The translations under genes were made by a program, and so were the position numbers. From the NCBI GenBank assembly GCA_023333565.1, contig JAJKFH010003571.1:269790-333789 (forward strand): 64,000 bases of DNA. The letters are read 5' to 3'. Shown here piece after piece: positions 12,628-27,600 of this stretch (positions are counted from its first letter, which is position 1; each line of letters starts with the position of its first letter). The DNA comes from Puffinus mauretanicus (Eukaryota; Chordata; Aves; Procellariiformes; Procellariidae). The notes under the pieces were generated by a model. The model had not been told where the DNA came from and did not search any database. It saw nothing but the letters and a program-made list of their open reading frames with translations.

Positions 12628-15600
12628 CTAGGAGAAAGAGAGCATTAATTTATATGAAAGAATTAGCAAGCATACAACATTAAGTGCACAAACTTTCTAA
12701 AAAGCTACTTGCTGTGATTTAGAAATAGCTCTGACTATGTTTTCCTGGCACAGAAGTAAATCAGCAACCTCCACACACACACAAAGATAATTCTACATCA
12801 TGATGTTTTTCCCCCCTTGCACAAACCCCTAACCAAAATGATTTTCCAACTACAGTTTTGCTGCTTCTATACCACAAAGTTACTTCCCATATTTCTGTGC
12901 TACATTAGAACTGTCAGTCAGGTGTCCCAACTACTATTTTAAGTAAGAAAATCTGTCTTTTCGCCAGTGCTATGCTCATAAGCCAGTTCAATGGCATTTG
13001 TTCAGAGTTTCCTTTAAATGCACCAGCCCAATCTATAAAAATGTGTATTTAAATGAATTCAAAGACTTAGATTTTAAACTCTAGGGAAATTACATTTTCT
13101 TATGAAATTTTGAAATGCTATGAATAGTCTTTCCTGGCAAAAACATACAAACAAAATCACTATCAACATACCTGCGGTAGTGCAAGTAGATAGGCAAGAG
13201 ACAAGGCCATATCGTTTGGTAAAGCATCACTTGCCAGTTGTAGCAGAACTGCAACATATAGGGAGCGGAAATAAAGCTTTGATTACTGACCCATCTAGCC
13301 TTGACAGTTAACAAATGAAATGTTTTCAGTGTAACCGTATTTTATTAGACACTAGCTTGAAGCACTCTATACATACTTAATTAAACACTTATCAGTGCAA
13401 TCCAGAAACAGATAATATGTAATTAAACTGCAGCACAGCTTTCCCTTGACTTCCAGGCAAAGCGTTTAATGCATTAACCAAACAAGAATGAGACTATGCA
13501 GTAACAGATGCTAAACAAAGCCACTAAAATATCACCTGTACTGATTTACGAAAAGTAAATCTTTCGCTTGTGAAATCAAGGCAGCAATGTAATGTTGTAA
13601 GCGTTTGAAGACACCAACCAGAGGAACAGTACAAAATGTCTTCTCTTCAAGCCTGAGCTCTAATTCACTTATCACTGAACACAACAAACCATATTAAAAA
13701 CTTCTGTCTTAATAAAAAAAAAAAAAGTAAGAAAAAAAAGAAAGCTGCAAGTGTCATATGAATTTTAAATAAGATCAGTGAAACACCAAAACCAGGTCCT
13801 GCCACATATTGCAAAAAGAAATATCAGTATAACAACATAGTCAAAATTAATGCATTGAAGAATAATTATTCTGATTATAAAGAGAGATGCTTCTGGTAAA
13901 ACTGACACAAAAATTACCTGCTTTTCCTACATTATAGATACCAAACTTGTTTTTTTCTTTAAAAAACCCACTATATTTTACATTACGCAAAAAGGAGAAC
14001 TAATACACACACAATATGAGCACCCAAGGTTTGCTAATTAGTAACAGGATCTCTCCTTCATGCACTTATCTCCTTCTGGACTAAAGCGAAGCATCACTCC
14101 AGTTGCTACAAAAGTTCCAACAAACAATTACAGAATAATGATTCTCGTGATACACTTAATATTCAGTTTTGGGCGTAGAGAATATAAATGATTAATTCCA
14201 GGGACAACTTCAAAAATCTTATGAAACCTGGACCAGAAATTGCATAAGGAATTGCGAGTACACCAGGAAAATAACATTATGGTTTCCTTTTTTTCTAGAT
14301 GATATTTGTTATTATCATTATTATTATTATTCCAATCAGTAGAAGCCATGTTCCAGCAACTGAGCTCTTTGTTTATTTTAAGGAAGTCTCAAACACCTAT
14401 ATTCCCACATTACACAAACTACTCTTGAAGGCACACTGGCAAGAAATCTGATCACTTTATACACACAGACCCCCCCCACAGACCAGCCAGTTCCTGAGCT
14501 GCAGCCCCTGGCCAACTCCCCCCAGTTTATATACTGAGCATGACGCCACGTGGTATGGAATATCCCTTTGGCCAGTTTGGGTCAGCTGTGCTGGCTGTGT
14601 CCCCTCCCAGCTTCTTGTGCATCTCCAGCCTTCTCAGACAGTAAAGCATGAAAAGCTGTAAAGTCCTTGACTTAGTGTAAGCACTACTCAGCAACAACTA
14701 AAACATCAGTGTGTTATCAACATTCTTCTCATACTAAATCCAAAACACAGCACTATACCAGCTTTTAGGAAGAAAATTAACTCTATCCCAGCTGAAACCA
14801 GGACATTCTGCTACATTCAAAATAACCTGTATGCGGTCCAAGCAAAGATAATAGAACTCTAGAAATATCTAGTATTAAAATCTTGCTGAATTAGTTCGCA
14901 AAATTGCTATTTCCTACTCTGAGCACAAGCGAAGTTACTTTATATATTTTTACAACCACCTCTAGTTAACAGAAAAAACTGGGAGGAGGGAAAGAAGAAT
15001 TTGGGCTGTGCCCTCTTCTCCCTTTCTCTGGAAAATTAATGATTGCAAAGCCTCAGGAATACATAATAAATTGTGGGTTCTCTTCCAACTTAATATCCCC
15101 AACATGATAACTGCCACACTAGCAAAAATTTATCTTCACCCTTCAGATAGCAATCATGACAAAGAACCTAGCACCAATACAAGGACAGAAAACAATATGA
15201 TTTTATTCATACTCTTGCATGAAGCTCAACACAAAGGCATCCCAGTTGCCAGAATGTACTTAAAACAGACCTGCCTCTTGTTTGAAAGGCAAAGTAGGGA
15301 AGAAAATGGTTTATTTGTGAAAACTGGAATTTATCAATGTTTAGGAAGTTTCAATTCTTTTTCCATGTTTTTTTTCTCTGCAAGAGCTGCTTCAATCCTT
15401 CAATTGTTCATTTATCATGTGATAAAATCTCACTAAACTTAAAAGTATATATTGCAGTTAAACAGCCATATCTGCAAGCAATTATAAAATCATGGAAAAC
15501 ATTAAGGTATTCTTTGTTCTAAAACTCCTGAGGATTAATAGATATGACAACTTTCCTGGGTTTATGTCGAGTTTAGTACCATATCTGCTTACAACGAAAT

Positions 15601-18600
15601 GCAGTCGTAAATTGTAATAACTTCCCATTCAGATCTCATCTTCAACCTCCCCATCAAATCCCTAAGGGCTATGGAGAAAGACAACTACAATTAAACAGAG
15701 ATGCACGACTCTGCCTTGGTCACGCTAAGTCTGTGTGTGCTATAACGGCACAACTGAGGAAAGACCGTTTTACTGGACTCAAAGTGATGGGTGTTACCAC
15801 TTCACTCAAAAATGCTCAGTCTACCACCTACATCTAGATAGAAAGGACGTGAAAAGTCAAAGTCCAAGGCTTGTGACCCTACCAAATGCACAAAAGAAGC
15901 AGCAAAGATTATCTTGAGTTTTATCATGCACGTTGCCTCTGGGGAAAGTGTTTAGCCATCCCTTCACACCTGAAGCATGACACTGCTATAGTAATGGAAA
16001 CAGAGTTTGAAGCGTACTTCAACTTCTCCTAAGACAATGTGCTAAGTACAACTAGGGTTTCTTTGCTAAACTGCATCTTCTTCCACGTTTGTCAATTCTT
16101 CTAACGGAGCTGAAACCTGCTGCTATAGGTCTCCTAGAAGACAACTAGAAGGAAACAAATAGAATTCAAACTTGTCAGCAAAATCAAATGAAATCTGCCA
16201 TGTTTGTTAGTTACTAGTATAGTAGCTAATAACTCATATTAGCATTCAAGTTTCATATGGTGAAATCCTCCCCAAATCTTAAGAGTAAGCCTGAAAATAT
16301 GGGAAAAACCACAGAATAATAAATGGGGTTCATATCTGTGTGATTTTTTTATTTTAAATTTTGGTGGTGTGCTATTAACATGCACATTTTCAAGCTCCAC
16401 AATCCTGAAAGTGTTAACTGATCATGAGGACTTTTGTGGGAATTGATAAAGCAAAGCATTAAGAAGGGGGAAGAGGTGGAATCCAACACTGTTTATCCAG
16501 GACTAAATGCATTACAATTAGCAAATTACCAATCCATTCATTTACAGAAAACTACGTTACACTTATGTGTAATAACACTTTCTATTGACTACCAAAAGGT
16601 GTCATACAGCAAGACTGCTGAGTACAGAATAAATATAACTCAGTTTTCCAGAGGAAAACATAGGACTCTCAGTTCCATAGCACAGTTGGAGAGACTCGTA
16701 AGTGAAATTCAGACTGACAATAGAGTAAGAGCGGTGGAAGAGAACAGAAGTATTAAAATGGTAAAAACAGTAGTCTGCACATTTAAGAGAAGGAAGATAG
16801 AGGCTCAAAAACTAAAGCTGGAATCTAAAATTTCTTTTCTTCTTCAAGCAAAAGTCCCCAAAACTGAAATTTCCATCTGAAAGGCAGCCACTGAATTGTA
16901 AACAACCAGTTCCAACTACTCAAGTTGGAGCAGGAAGTATTACGAAAGATCTGCCAACCAACATCATTTGCCCTAAGAAAGCAATGAATACTTTTTAATC
17001 CTTGCCTCCTCCTCCTTTAAGACACAGGCATCAGAGCTAGAAATCTATGGGCTTTCAGCATGCAAGAAAAGAGATCATAAGTAGTGATTTAAAACTATTT
17101 TTGCATTAAGAGAGCATGAAAGGAACACAATGTGAATACATCCCCATTTATACAAGCTGTTGCTGACCTTTTCTAATTCACAATGTTATTATATTACAAC
17201 TGCACAGGTTATCTGCAGAAATATCACATCTCAGACTACTGAATCATATACTTGTAAGACAAATATGCTGGTTTTCACTAAACAGTTGAAATAAAACTGC
17301 GTGGCTTATGAAGAAAGTCTCATTTGAAACTTTTCTCATATTGCAAGTGATTTAGTATATTCATTTTTCATGGCAGAACTTACCACTGAGTAAAATATAA
17401 TATAGATATCTTCCTTCAAAAGACACTAACAACATGTAAATATTTAAACAGTTCATTTCTTAAACCAGCAGGAGACAGCCAAAAGGAAAGACAAACAATC
17501 ATAGATGGTTTGGTGTAGTTTGTTTGTTTGTTGTTTTTTTTTTGTTTTTTTTTGTTTTTTTTTTTTTTTAAAAAAGAAGTGCAACTTTCAGTTAAGAAAT
17601 TAAGTATAACCTATAAAATGTAGAAATTTCAGAAGAATACAAAAAGTTCTAATAATTCCAGAAGCTGCAGTTAAGCATTAATTAGCAAATAAAATACTGT
17701 AATGGCCCTGCAATACTGAAAGCTGTATATACAATGGCACAGAATCTGAACAAGTGAATAGACAGGCATACATACAAATACCATTTACACTGCAATTTTG
17801 CAATTTTTTGCAAATCTCCATTTAAATATCTGTACATGGTAGTATTCAGGAAACCTTCAACAATTCCGCCCCCCCCACAATGTTCATATCTTTGTCAGCC
17901 CCCAAATATCAGTTTTTGCTTATTTAAAGCCAACTTTCAGATTTCTAGTCTTCATAGAGCAACTCCTTTCAAAAACACCACTTCTCTTGAAAACTCTGCA
18001 GCTATTTCTATCAAGACTACTTACCAGTGTAAGATGTTGAACCGGATCACAATTTATAAAAAATACCTGGACAATGCTTCAAATCATTGTGTGCAATTCT
18101 CTGTATTTAAACCCATCCATAGATTCTCCTATATTTACTATATATCATAAATACAGGAATGAATATACACATACCCATACCTTCTGTAGTTGGAAGTAGG
18201 TCTTTTCCTTCGCTCTTTGTTTCTGTCAGTTTCTCTGTTCTCAGCAATACTTCTGCAAAGCTTTCCAAAGAATTGCTCTGGTATGTGCCATAGCTGATTT
18301 CAGACTAGAAGTAAAATAAGATAACTGACACATGCGCACTACACCCTGCGGTTATATTTAGCTCACTTGCATCAGATGTAATTATCTACCTTGGTTCCTG
18401 CATTTGCTTTCCTTTCTGTTTAATTCTGGATTTTTTCCCTACTATTGCACAAAATTTCACACAAATAATCCAAAATCCATATTATTACTTAATTATAAGA
18501 TCGCAACAAAAAACTAACACTTCAGAATTCTGTAACAGAAACTTACTTCTGCAACATATGGATCAGCAATTAGAGACTCATAAAACGGATGACAGCCTTG

Positions 18601-21600
18601 TTTTTCCACAGTGGCATTTTCTCCAGGCCCACTTTTTAATACATCTCCAAATTCTTGGCCCTGGGAAAAATAAGTATAGTTGAGCCTAGTCATAAAAAAA
18701 GCTCATTAAAACATCTGTAACTGCTGTTCAGAAGGGAAGCAACTGTAAAGGAAAATATCGTTGAATTCAGTGGGGAGAAAGACAGCAGTCATTTTATATA
18801 AACCAATGCTGAATGAGGTCCAGTATTCTTAAAAAGAGAATGATGCTCAAAAGTAGTATCAGAAAAACTAGTATCATAAAAATTATAGAAAATCCACTGA
18901 AGTAGAGAAGGTAGAAAAGAGAAACTGAAAAGGAACAGCTTTGAATATAAAATGACAGTATTTAAAGAGGGGACTTCACTGTGCTTTCTTCCCCAAAGTT
19001 CTGAAGCTCTGCAAAATTTCAACTATGCTTTCTCACACTATGCTAAAAAAGCAGGAGAAAACAGATTAGAAAACAAGAAAAGGAAACAGCTTTAGACCCC
19101 TCCTTTCATTGGGATGTGCTTACAAACAATCCCTTGATGTCTCTAGTTCATTTATCAATTTGAGGTCTTCAGTTATCAGATACCTATAAAGGAGCCCAGC
19201 TTTTATACTAATGGATCAGTGAATGTGTAAACATCTGCAGACACATCAGCAATCCCTTACATGTAATGGTCGAAGATAAGTTAATGATCTCTTCCACCAC
19301 TGTCCATCACTGACAGCATGCAGCATGGCTTTTGTAGTCATAGTTGTGTTAGACAACACCTTCATGGTTTTTGATGTCGTCCAGTACAACAAATCAGCAG
19401 ACTGGCTAGAGGAGATGTTGGTTTCATCCTGTGAGCATATTCAACACACAACGGCAAGTGTTAGACTCATGCTTTAATTAGGCTAATGAATTAAAGCCAA
19501 AAGCATTAGAGATCAGGCACACTATGTTAATAACATACTTTAAATGATCATTAATTTAAGTAACAGCTGTCATAAAAACAAAAAAAAGACAAGTTAAAAG
19601 TGATTCAGAAGTGTCAATCTGAAGTGAGTAGCGTGATCAATAGAACATTTTGCCCCTTATTCAACTATAACCTGTTGTTTCCACAGACACCATCTGTTTT
19701 TAATTCCAAAGTTTATAATGGTAATGTTTTACATAATTGTTGATTGCTTCTGTTAAAATAATGATCTCTCTACAAATGAGGAGATTGAGCATGCTAAAAA
19801 TAATCTTCAATAATTCAAGAAAGCTGATAGTAGAGACAATCTTGTATTTATACAGAGGTAGCATTAAGTTGAATTCTCAGTAGGGGAAATGGTGAAGAGA
19901 TGTAAACATTCATCTCCACACCAAGTGAAAAACTATCATCAAGATATGAAATTCTGCAGTCGGCACTTAGAAGGTACCGAATACAGCAAACCTAAGAGAC
20001 TGCAAAAAAGAATAGAGACCCCAGCCTATTCTCAATCCCAAACTGCTTCTGCAATACATGCACATATACGTTATCCTGCAAAACATCTTCACTCAGTCTC
20101 AGTAAACTCATGTGTAAGTCAATTCTTAAAAGTAGAAGACATGTTCCACAAATGGAGCTTTCTGTACCAGCTCTTCCTCATGTAAAGCATTTAAATAATA
20201 CCCAGAACATCCTTGTTGGTTGATCTGTGCTATTCCAGTCCTGAAAGGGTTGTGTTAATTGCACACTTTACAAAGCTTACACATTAGACATAAATATGTA
20301 ATTAGCATGCCAATGTAAACACACTGTCTTCAGCAATATCCAATGTTTCTCCCTAACAATTCTATTATTTATTTCCTCATACACTGAAGTGTATTGAAAT
20401 AGAAAAATTCTACCTGTATAACTGAATGTGAGGTATTAGTTTACAACTTACTAACTCATGACAAAATTTCAGACATCAGAGCAAAATGATGCCAAGTTAT
20501 TCTCAAGTGAATTATGTCCCACCGTAACTTCAGTGACAAAACATGTTAGCTTCAATAAGGCAGAAATTCACTGTAGACAAACTTAGTTTTAGTAACTGCC
20601 TCAAGCTGACCACTGAAGTAGCAGGTCCATCTTAAGTCCTTCCATTAAGGCTTCGGCATTTTTTTTTTATCTTTTCTAAAATTATATTTTGCGTTTCACA
20701 GATGCACGACTAATGAACTGACTGGCTAAACTGGAAATTTCAGCTCTTACTTCACCAAATGAAGAAAGAGCATGCCAAGTACAACACGCCAGAGTTTTTA
20801 CTCCTGTGAAAAGTAAAAAGCAGCAGAAAATCCTAGGTCTGGTGGCTTGATGGGGTGTGGGAGAATTTCTTATTTGTGTGTTTTTTAAATAAACCACTCT
20901 TGGTACTTAGTACAAAAGCTTTTTGTAATTTATTTTAAATATTATATACAGAATACTAATTTCTCTCTCTGCCTCCATTTTCAAGCAGATGCTGCAGGAC
21001 CCCTAACTGATTCTTCATGGGGTAAAAATAAACCAAAACCAAAACAAAACAGAACCAGGAAAAAAAAAAATCCCTGCCCCAAGTTCTCAACTGCATTTGA
21101 GCAAAACACATTTTTTAAAATAAACCTCCTCCAGTAGTGTGAAAACTAAGGGGCTAACTTGCATGCTGGTGTGTATGCTTCTATAGCTCTACCGTTATCC
21201 GATAAACTCTATTGATTTTTTCTAAAAAGAATTTCAACTCTTACAAGTAATTACAGTCTTTTCTGCCCAAATAAGAATTCTGTTTTCTGAAAAGCCATTC
21301 CTCTATGTTCCTGGAACAGCAACACTTTGAGGCTGTAACTTTTTGCTATCCTGAATCAATCTCTCATAAAATAAATTATTTCTTAAAGATTGCTGAAGGT
21401 CTCATTTCAAGAAGACAACTTTAATTGTATGCTTTAATTTTATCTTCAGAAACAAGTTATAGTTTGGAGGTTTTGAGGGAAATTATTTTCTTATATTATT
21501 TCTTCCTGATATCCTTTATAAAAGTAACCATTTCTGATAAAAACAAAATAATAACCACTTATTAATTCTAAATTAGCAGCTTAAAAATTTGTATGAATCT

Positions 21601-24600
21601 GAATTGATGTAAAAAAAGCCAACAAATCCTAAATTATCAAGATACTCCAAAATAACAGCTAAAATACTTTTATATACACATATGCTTATACATACACATA
21701 TATGTAATTCCAAACGGCCTAATGCAAAGACAAATAACAAAGCCAACTATTTTTTAAATAAGGCACAGAAGACAGAGTAATGAATTAGAACACCTGCAAC
21801 ATGGATTTTTTTGTTGTTGTTGTTGTTTTTTAATGACAATTAGTCAAGGTGCAAGGATCAAAAAATGCAAAAACCATACAGTTTATACACTCTATGCATT
21901 AAGAGTCATTACGCATTAAGATTATGGAGGAAACAAAGTGAGGTGGAACAGATTCTGTTCATAAGACAGAACATCAAGTATTAACTTTCTGTTTTCTTTT
22001 TTCCTTTTTGGTACTCCCATTGGAAAAAAGGAATTTAAAATAGTGTCTTTTACATAACTATTCATGCTTATTCTACATTTATGTTTTGTGCCTTGGAGGA
22101 TTTTGTTTTGGGTGTTTGGTGTTTTTTTTTTTTTTTTCTTTTTGTAGCTGTTGTGATTTAACCCAGCAGGCAGCTAAACACCACACAGCCACTCGCTCAC
22201 TCGTCCCTGGCAGTGCGATGGGGGGGAGAATCGGGGCGGGGGGGGGGGGTGGGGTGGAAATCGTGGACTGAGATAAAGACAGATTAATAGAACAGAAAAA
22301 GAAATAATAAATAAGAATAATAATAATAAAAAAATACATATACAAAGTGAGTGAGGCACAATGCAATTGCTCACCACCCGCGCTGACCGATAATCAAGTA
22401 GCGATCGCTACTTCCTGGACCACACCTCTTATTTATATACTGAGCATGACGTCATATAGTATGGAATACCCCGCTGGCCAGCTGGGTCAGCTGTCCCGGC
22501 TATGCTCCCTCCCAGCCTCTGAAGAGTCCTTGACTAGCAGGGCACTTAGCAACAACTGAAAACATCAGTGTGTTATCAACATTCTTCTCATACTAAATCC
22601 AAAACACAGCACTAGGAAGAAATTTAACTCTATCCCAGCCGAAACCAGGACAGTAGCATATGTTACAGCTAATGAACCAGTCTAATTGAAAACTCCAGTC
22701 CTGCAAAGATAAACCAGACCATAGATGAGAGACTACAGAAAAGATTCAGCTCAAGATGACAACACTAAAATTCAGGTGTCATTGGATGTCTAAGCTCTTA
22801 TTAGGGCTATAATGACCCTGGAACTGAAAAAGTAACCCAGCCTTAAGCATACACAATGCATTTGATTCAGCTGCTTAAACATTGGCTTTGACGACTGTCT
22901 GAGATATATAGCAGTAACTAAGATACCTTCTTAACACTTGTAGATCTGACAGAGGATCTAGACTTTTTGGGTCAGTAGCTAAAGGACAGGAGGATAACTT
23001 AGGGCATCTCAAATTGTTGATATCTATGATTAAGTAACTGAATCAAGCACCTAATGGCTGATTAACTGCATTATTCTCTATGCATCATTGACTGAATCTC
23101 CACTGACTACAACATGATTTTAAGTAGTGCACATAGAGTGTTCCACATTGAGGTTTTTTTCCTTCTCTGCACAAGAGTTCAGGGACACTGTAGATGAACA
23201 TGATTCCTTCAGGAATTACAGTTATCTCTTCCTATAAGAAGAATTCTAGTTTAGTTATTACAGAACTAAAACCAGTACACTTACTAAGCCACAAAACACA
23301 GCTTCAGTTAATCACAAAATAAAAAATAAAATAAAATTAAAAAAACCACAACTATTTGAAACAGCAGCTGGAACATTATTTTTGCCCTGAGGTTCCAAAG
23401 ACTCCAGATGGAAGAGTTCCCAGTGCATGCTACATAAATACAACATTCCCTAATCATTTCTAACCAGCAGTGATAAAAATGCATGCCATACCAATTTAAT
23501 GTACACAAATGCTTTAAAAGATCCTGTCTTTTCCCAAATCTAGCGCTTGGGAAAAATGCAAAAGCAAAGAAGATGCTAATGCTCTGTTAATTGGAAATTT
23601 TCTTTTCTTTAAGCAACGTTTAAGAAAATCATTCCTATAATTTGAAGATACTCTCCTCTAGAAATTATGTCTGCTCTCCTATCAAAGAGTTTGGTTTCAG
23701 GGAAACTTGAAACTGCAAATTTCTCTTGTGCTGATGTGCCACTTTGCAGTAATTAAGTTTTCACATTCAGATATGTAAAAGATAATGATTTTATTTATAA
23801 CAGACATAATGCATGTTTTAAGTATTACACAGATTTAACATAAAATTAGAGCTCATTTACAAGGGAATTGATAGTTATTGTTTCTACTGTTTATACACAA
23901 CACAGCATCTTGTGAGTAAGCATTCTATTTTAATCTAATAATGTTAGTTATAATATTCTGAAATGCTTTTCATGAATCAAGACCTTAATTTTCTTACTGT
24001 GATATTTTGTTTGAGAAGTGCAAGATGAGTTGTTGAGGCATTTGTAGCATACAACAAAGAGAAAAAAGGGTGGGGATTGGGGAAACTTAACATTTTGCTT
24101 AAAAATAATCTGCTATGTTGGAATCATTGTAGCTTCCAGAAGATAATTTCTCCAATGGATCCCATGAGTTCAATCAACAGTGACAAGTTGGCACTAAGAT
24201 AATGAAGTACATCCTTGTCCAAATGCATTAGTTCCTACAGAATAATTACATGCATCTTTATCATAGCAATCAGGAATTTCCTTCAGAGTAGGACCATCAA
24301 AAACTTGGGAGAAAAGTTATACTGAAGTCAATACGACAGCAATGTTAAATAACACATTTCTAAGCCATCTGTGAAGATATGTAGCCAGCTGCTATCAAGA
24401 TTTCTGCAAGTTTCATGGGAAAAAAAGTTTCAGAGGAAAAACTTAAAACAACAAAAATGAAATGAGTTTAGACATTTCTAGAGAGGAGTTCATCAAGAGA
24501 AGAATGATTGACAATTATGACCAGCTGGTGATGTAATAAAAAAAAAAAAGGTAGTGACAACTAATGATTCAATATTAGATAAAGGTAAGAAGAGGTAGAA

Positions 24601-27600
24601 AAAGGTCACTAAAGCTTTGAAAGGGAAAATTGATATACTTACAGACAGGTATGTTTAATGCAACAGAGAAAGGGATGCCCAAACACATGTATGCTAAAAG
24701 AAGCTTAGTCAAGTCAAGATAAGGAAAATTACATTTAGAGCACCAATTTGAAAAGGCATCAGTGAGAAAGAAGAACATTTGTCAACTCCTTGAGAAAAGG
24801 GTGCTATAAGTTAATCAGGACGTAAGTGAAAAAGAAAAAAGTAAAAAGAAAGGGGGAAAAAAAATTCTTATAGTTTGTTTTTTCTTTGAAGAAACTGAAA
24901 TTCTGTGCAAGACGATGAAGGTGAAGCATGAGGAATTAGCTGAAGTGGAACTATGGGAATTGCAGTTATAGGATTCAGTTAAGTCAGAGAAACTGAGTTA
25001 TTGAATATATTGCTTTTCTAACATTTCACATGTCTGTAACAAAGGAAGGGTTATACAGTGACTAAATTCTTGGCTATGTTTCCTCCTGTGTCATTGCAAG
25101 AAATGAAAGAAGCTATAAATCCCTATTAAGTCAACTGGGAGAGAACAAAAAAATTGGCAAATATAAAGAATTCATTTCATAGTATAACAGTCTGAAATAC
25201 GACATGCCGAGAAGCTGTATTAAAACAGAAAGAAAAAAAAACCTCAATGCAGCAACACACAAACTTGCCAGGTCAACTGTCTGCCTACTTCGGATTCTGA
25301 ACAGACAGCCAACCACAACTAAGGGGAAAAAAACTTGAAAGATATATTGGAGAAAATGAGTGGATAATTTTCTGTATGTGAATTCCCCAGCATAATGAAA
25401 ATTGCTTCAGATATTCAAACTGAATTGATAATGAAGTTAATTAGTGAGTTTACTCAACTATGACAAACCTTTGAATAAGTTTCTGAATCATTTATACGCA
25501 TGTATAATTGTTCCGTCACAACATACTGTCAATAGTACTACAGCATATGAAAGGTGATGCATGACAATTTGTTATATACATTAAAATATTGTAAACGTAC
25601 ATATCCACACCCACATCAGAAGGTTCCACAATTTTATTAACATCTACTTAATAATCTTCCTCTCAGAGAGATTCATTTACCAATTTCCAGAAAACAAAAA
25701 GCATTCATGCCAGTGAACAAACCTGTTCTTCATATCAATGATTCTAGCAGATATATCAAGTGTTCAGCTCTCTTCCTCTGAATACTGTTTTCAGTGCTAT
25801 TTTACTTTCTTGCCCATTTATTTTTTTATATGCAAATATGTATATATGTTTACATACGCATATATGTATAGCAAGTATGCATGTATGCCTATACAGATAT
25901 AAAAAACATACATAAAATATAGACATATACATACAAGTTGCCTATTCCCATTCCAATAACGTGAAGGAGAGGTGTGGTTTTTTAAGCCACATGGTGTTAA
26001 ATATACCAAAGGCAAAGACTAGCATGTTCCATCTACTGTTATAGGTAAAAATTCCCCAAGGGTATAATAACATTAAGGAGGCTGCAATTCAGATACTTTT
26101 CCCAAAAGGCAGACTATGCACCATGAACCACGTTTTTTCTTTCTTTCCCTATTCTTTCCTTAAAGAAAGGTTTTTGCTCCCCCCCGCCCCGATCTGTTTA
26201 TCACCTATAGAAAAACTCAATTAAACAGAAAACAGAGAAAAAAATAAATTAAACTTAGAATTTTCCACTCTGAAGAGGATGAAAAAGACATTCCTTTCTC
26301 TCATAAATAGGTTATTACATCTTCTTTAAAGACAGAAATGTACTTTCAATTGTACATGTACACACTTAAATTTGTGGAAAGAATAGTAGACTTTTTTCCT
26401 GCTGCCCTGCCTCTGTTTCCCACAAAATACTCAATGTTCCTTCTGATCTTACACATAAAAATAATTTCACATGCAATATACGAAAGTTATAAAATGGCAA
26501 AGAAGTCATAAACTTCATGATGCACGCACAAAGAGGAAAAATAAGTTTAATTCAAGACATTTTCTAATTAAAGACACAGCTCGGGTTTATTTTCAAATGT
26601 CTTGCTTTGCAACTGGGACAGATCAAAAAAATCAAATCAACATTGATGTATTTTATTGTGTTAAGTTTTGTTGCACTTTCCTCTTTGCCTCTGGGTTTGT
26701 ATTGTTTTTCTACAGTGCTAAGACTGTGTAGGAAGAAGCAATGAAAAATCAGAACAGACTAAGTATAAATACATAAGCAAAACCTTGAACGTAAAACAAT
26801 CTAAGAACAGGAACTAGTAGATGTATTTAATGTTGTGCATTTTATCTAGAAAACAGGTAGATGTTGCTAAAAACTCAAATTCAGCTCTTCAGCATAATGC
26901 AGAACAAAATCATTATTACTTTAAAAACTCTCTTTAAAGCTTACCTCTGTATCCTTACTGATCAACGAAGAAGGTCCTGAGATGTTTATATTCTCACCTC
27001 CTTCTGAGGGAAGAAACTGGTAATTCACAGCCTGATAAAGAATCTATAAACACAAAATAAATATAATCTCTTACCAGTCAAATAATCAAATGTGAGAATT
27101 ATGACTGATGTCATAGGAAACCCAAGAAATTGTGATGTAAAATCTTCCATGATAGAAAAACAAGAATGCAGGGGAAGACAAGAAGAACACATAGGTATCT
27201 TGGACATCCTCTCACTGTTGTAGTCCTTAGATAAAATGACCTTCCCTTCTCTGTGATTTTTGTGCCATATTTTTCATGCACTGTAAGAATTTTTTTTTTT
27301 TTTTTAATTTATATGCACCTACTGTACTGTATAGGCTAAAGAACTTCCATGAAAAACATCCATTATCTGAACTGTGCCTCTGAGGTGCTGGGCAACTCCA
27401 CAGAGGCAAGTGTTACACTAGATAATAGTTTTGTGAGCGGAATTTCCACAGGTCATAGAACTGATGAAGTCCACCAAAAGACACATCTGGTCAGCGCGAC
27501 CTTCTGATGAAGATTTTTTGCATATATCTATCTATCTACATACAAAGACAGAGTGCTTGGACCGAATGTGTAGGACCATTAATGAACAGTGCTGAAAAGC

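Noticed and set aside
15008..15436. 142-residue plus-strand open frame
   Set aside because: Same reasons: no motif, no start context or splice logic, intronic composition.
16434..16880. 148-residue plus-strand open frame
   Set aside because: No recognisable motif, antisense in an NBAS intron, composition like the surrounding intron; likely chance.
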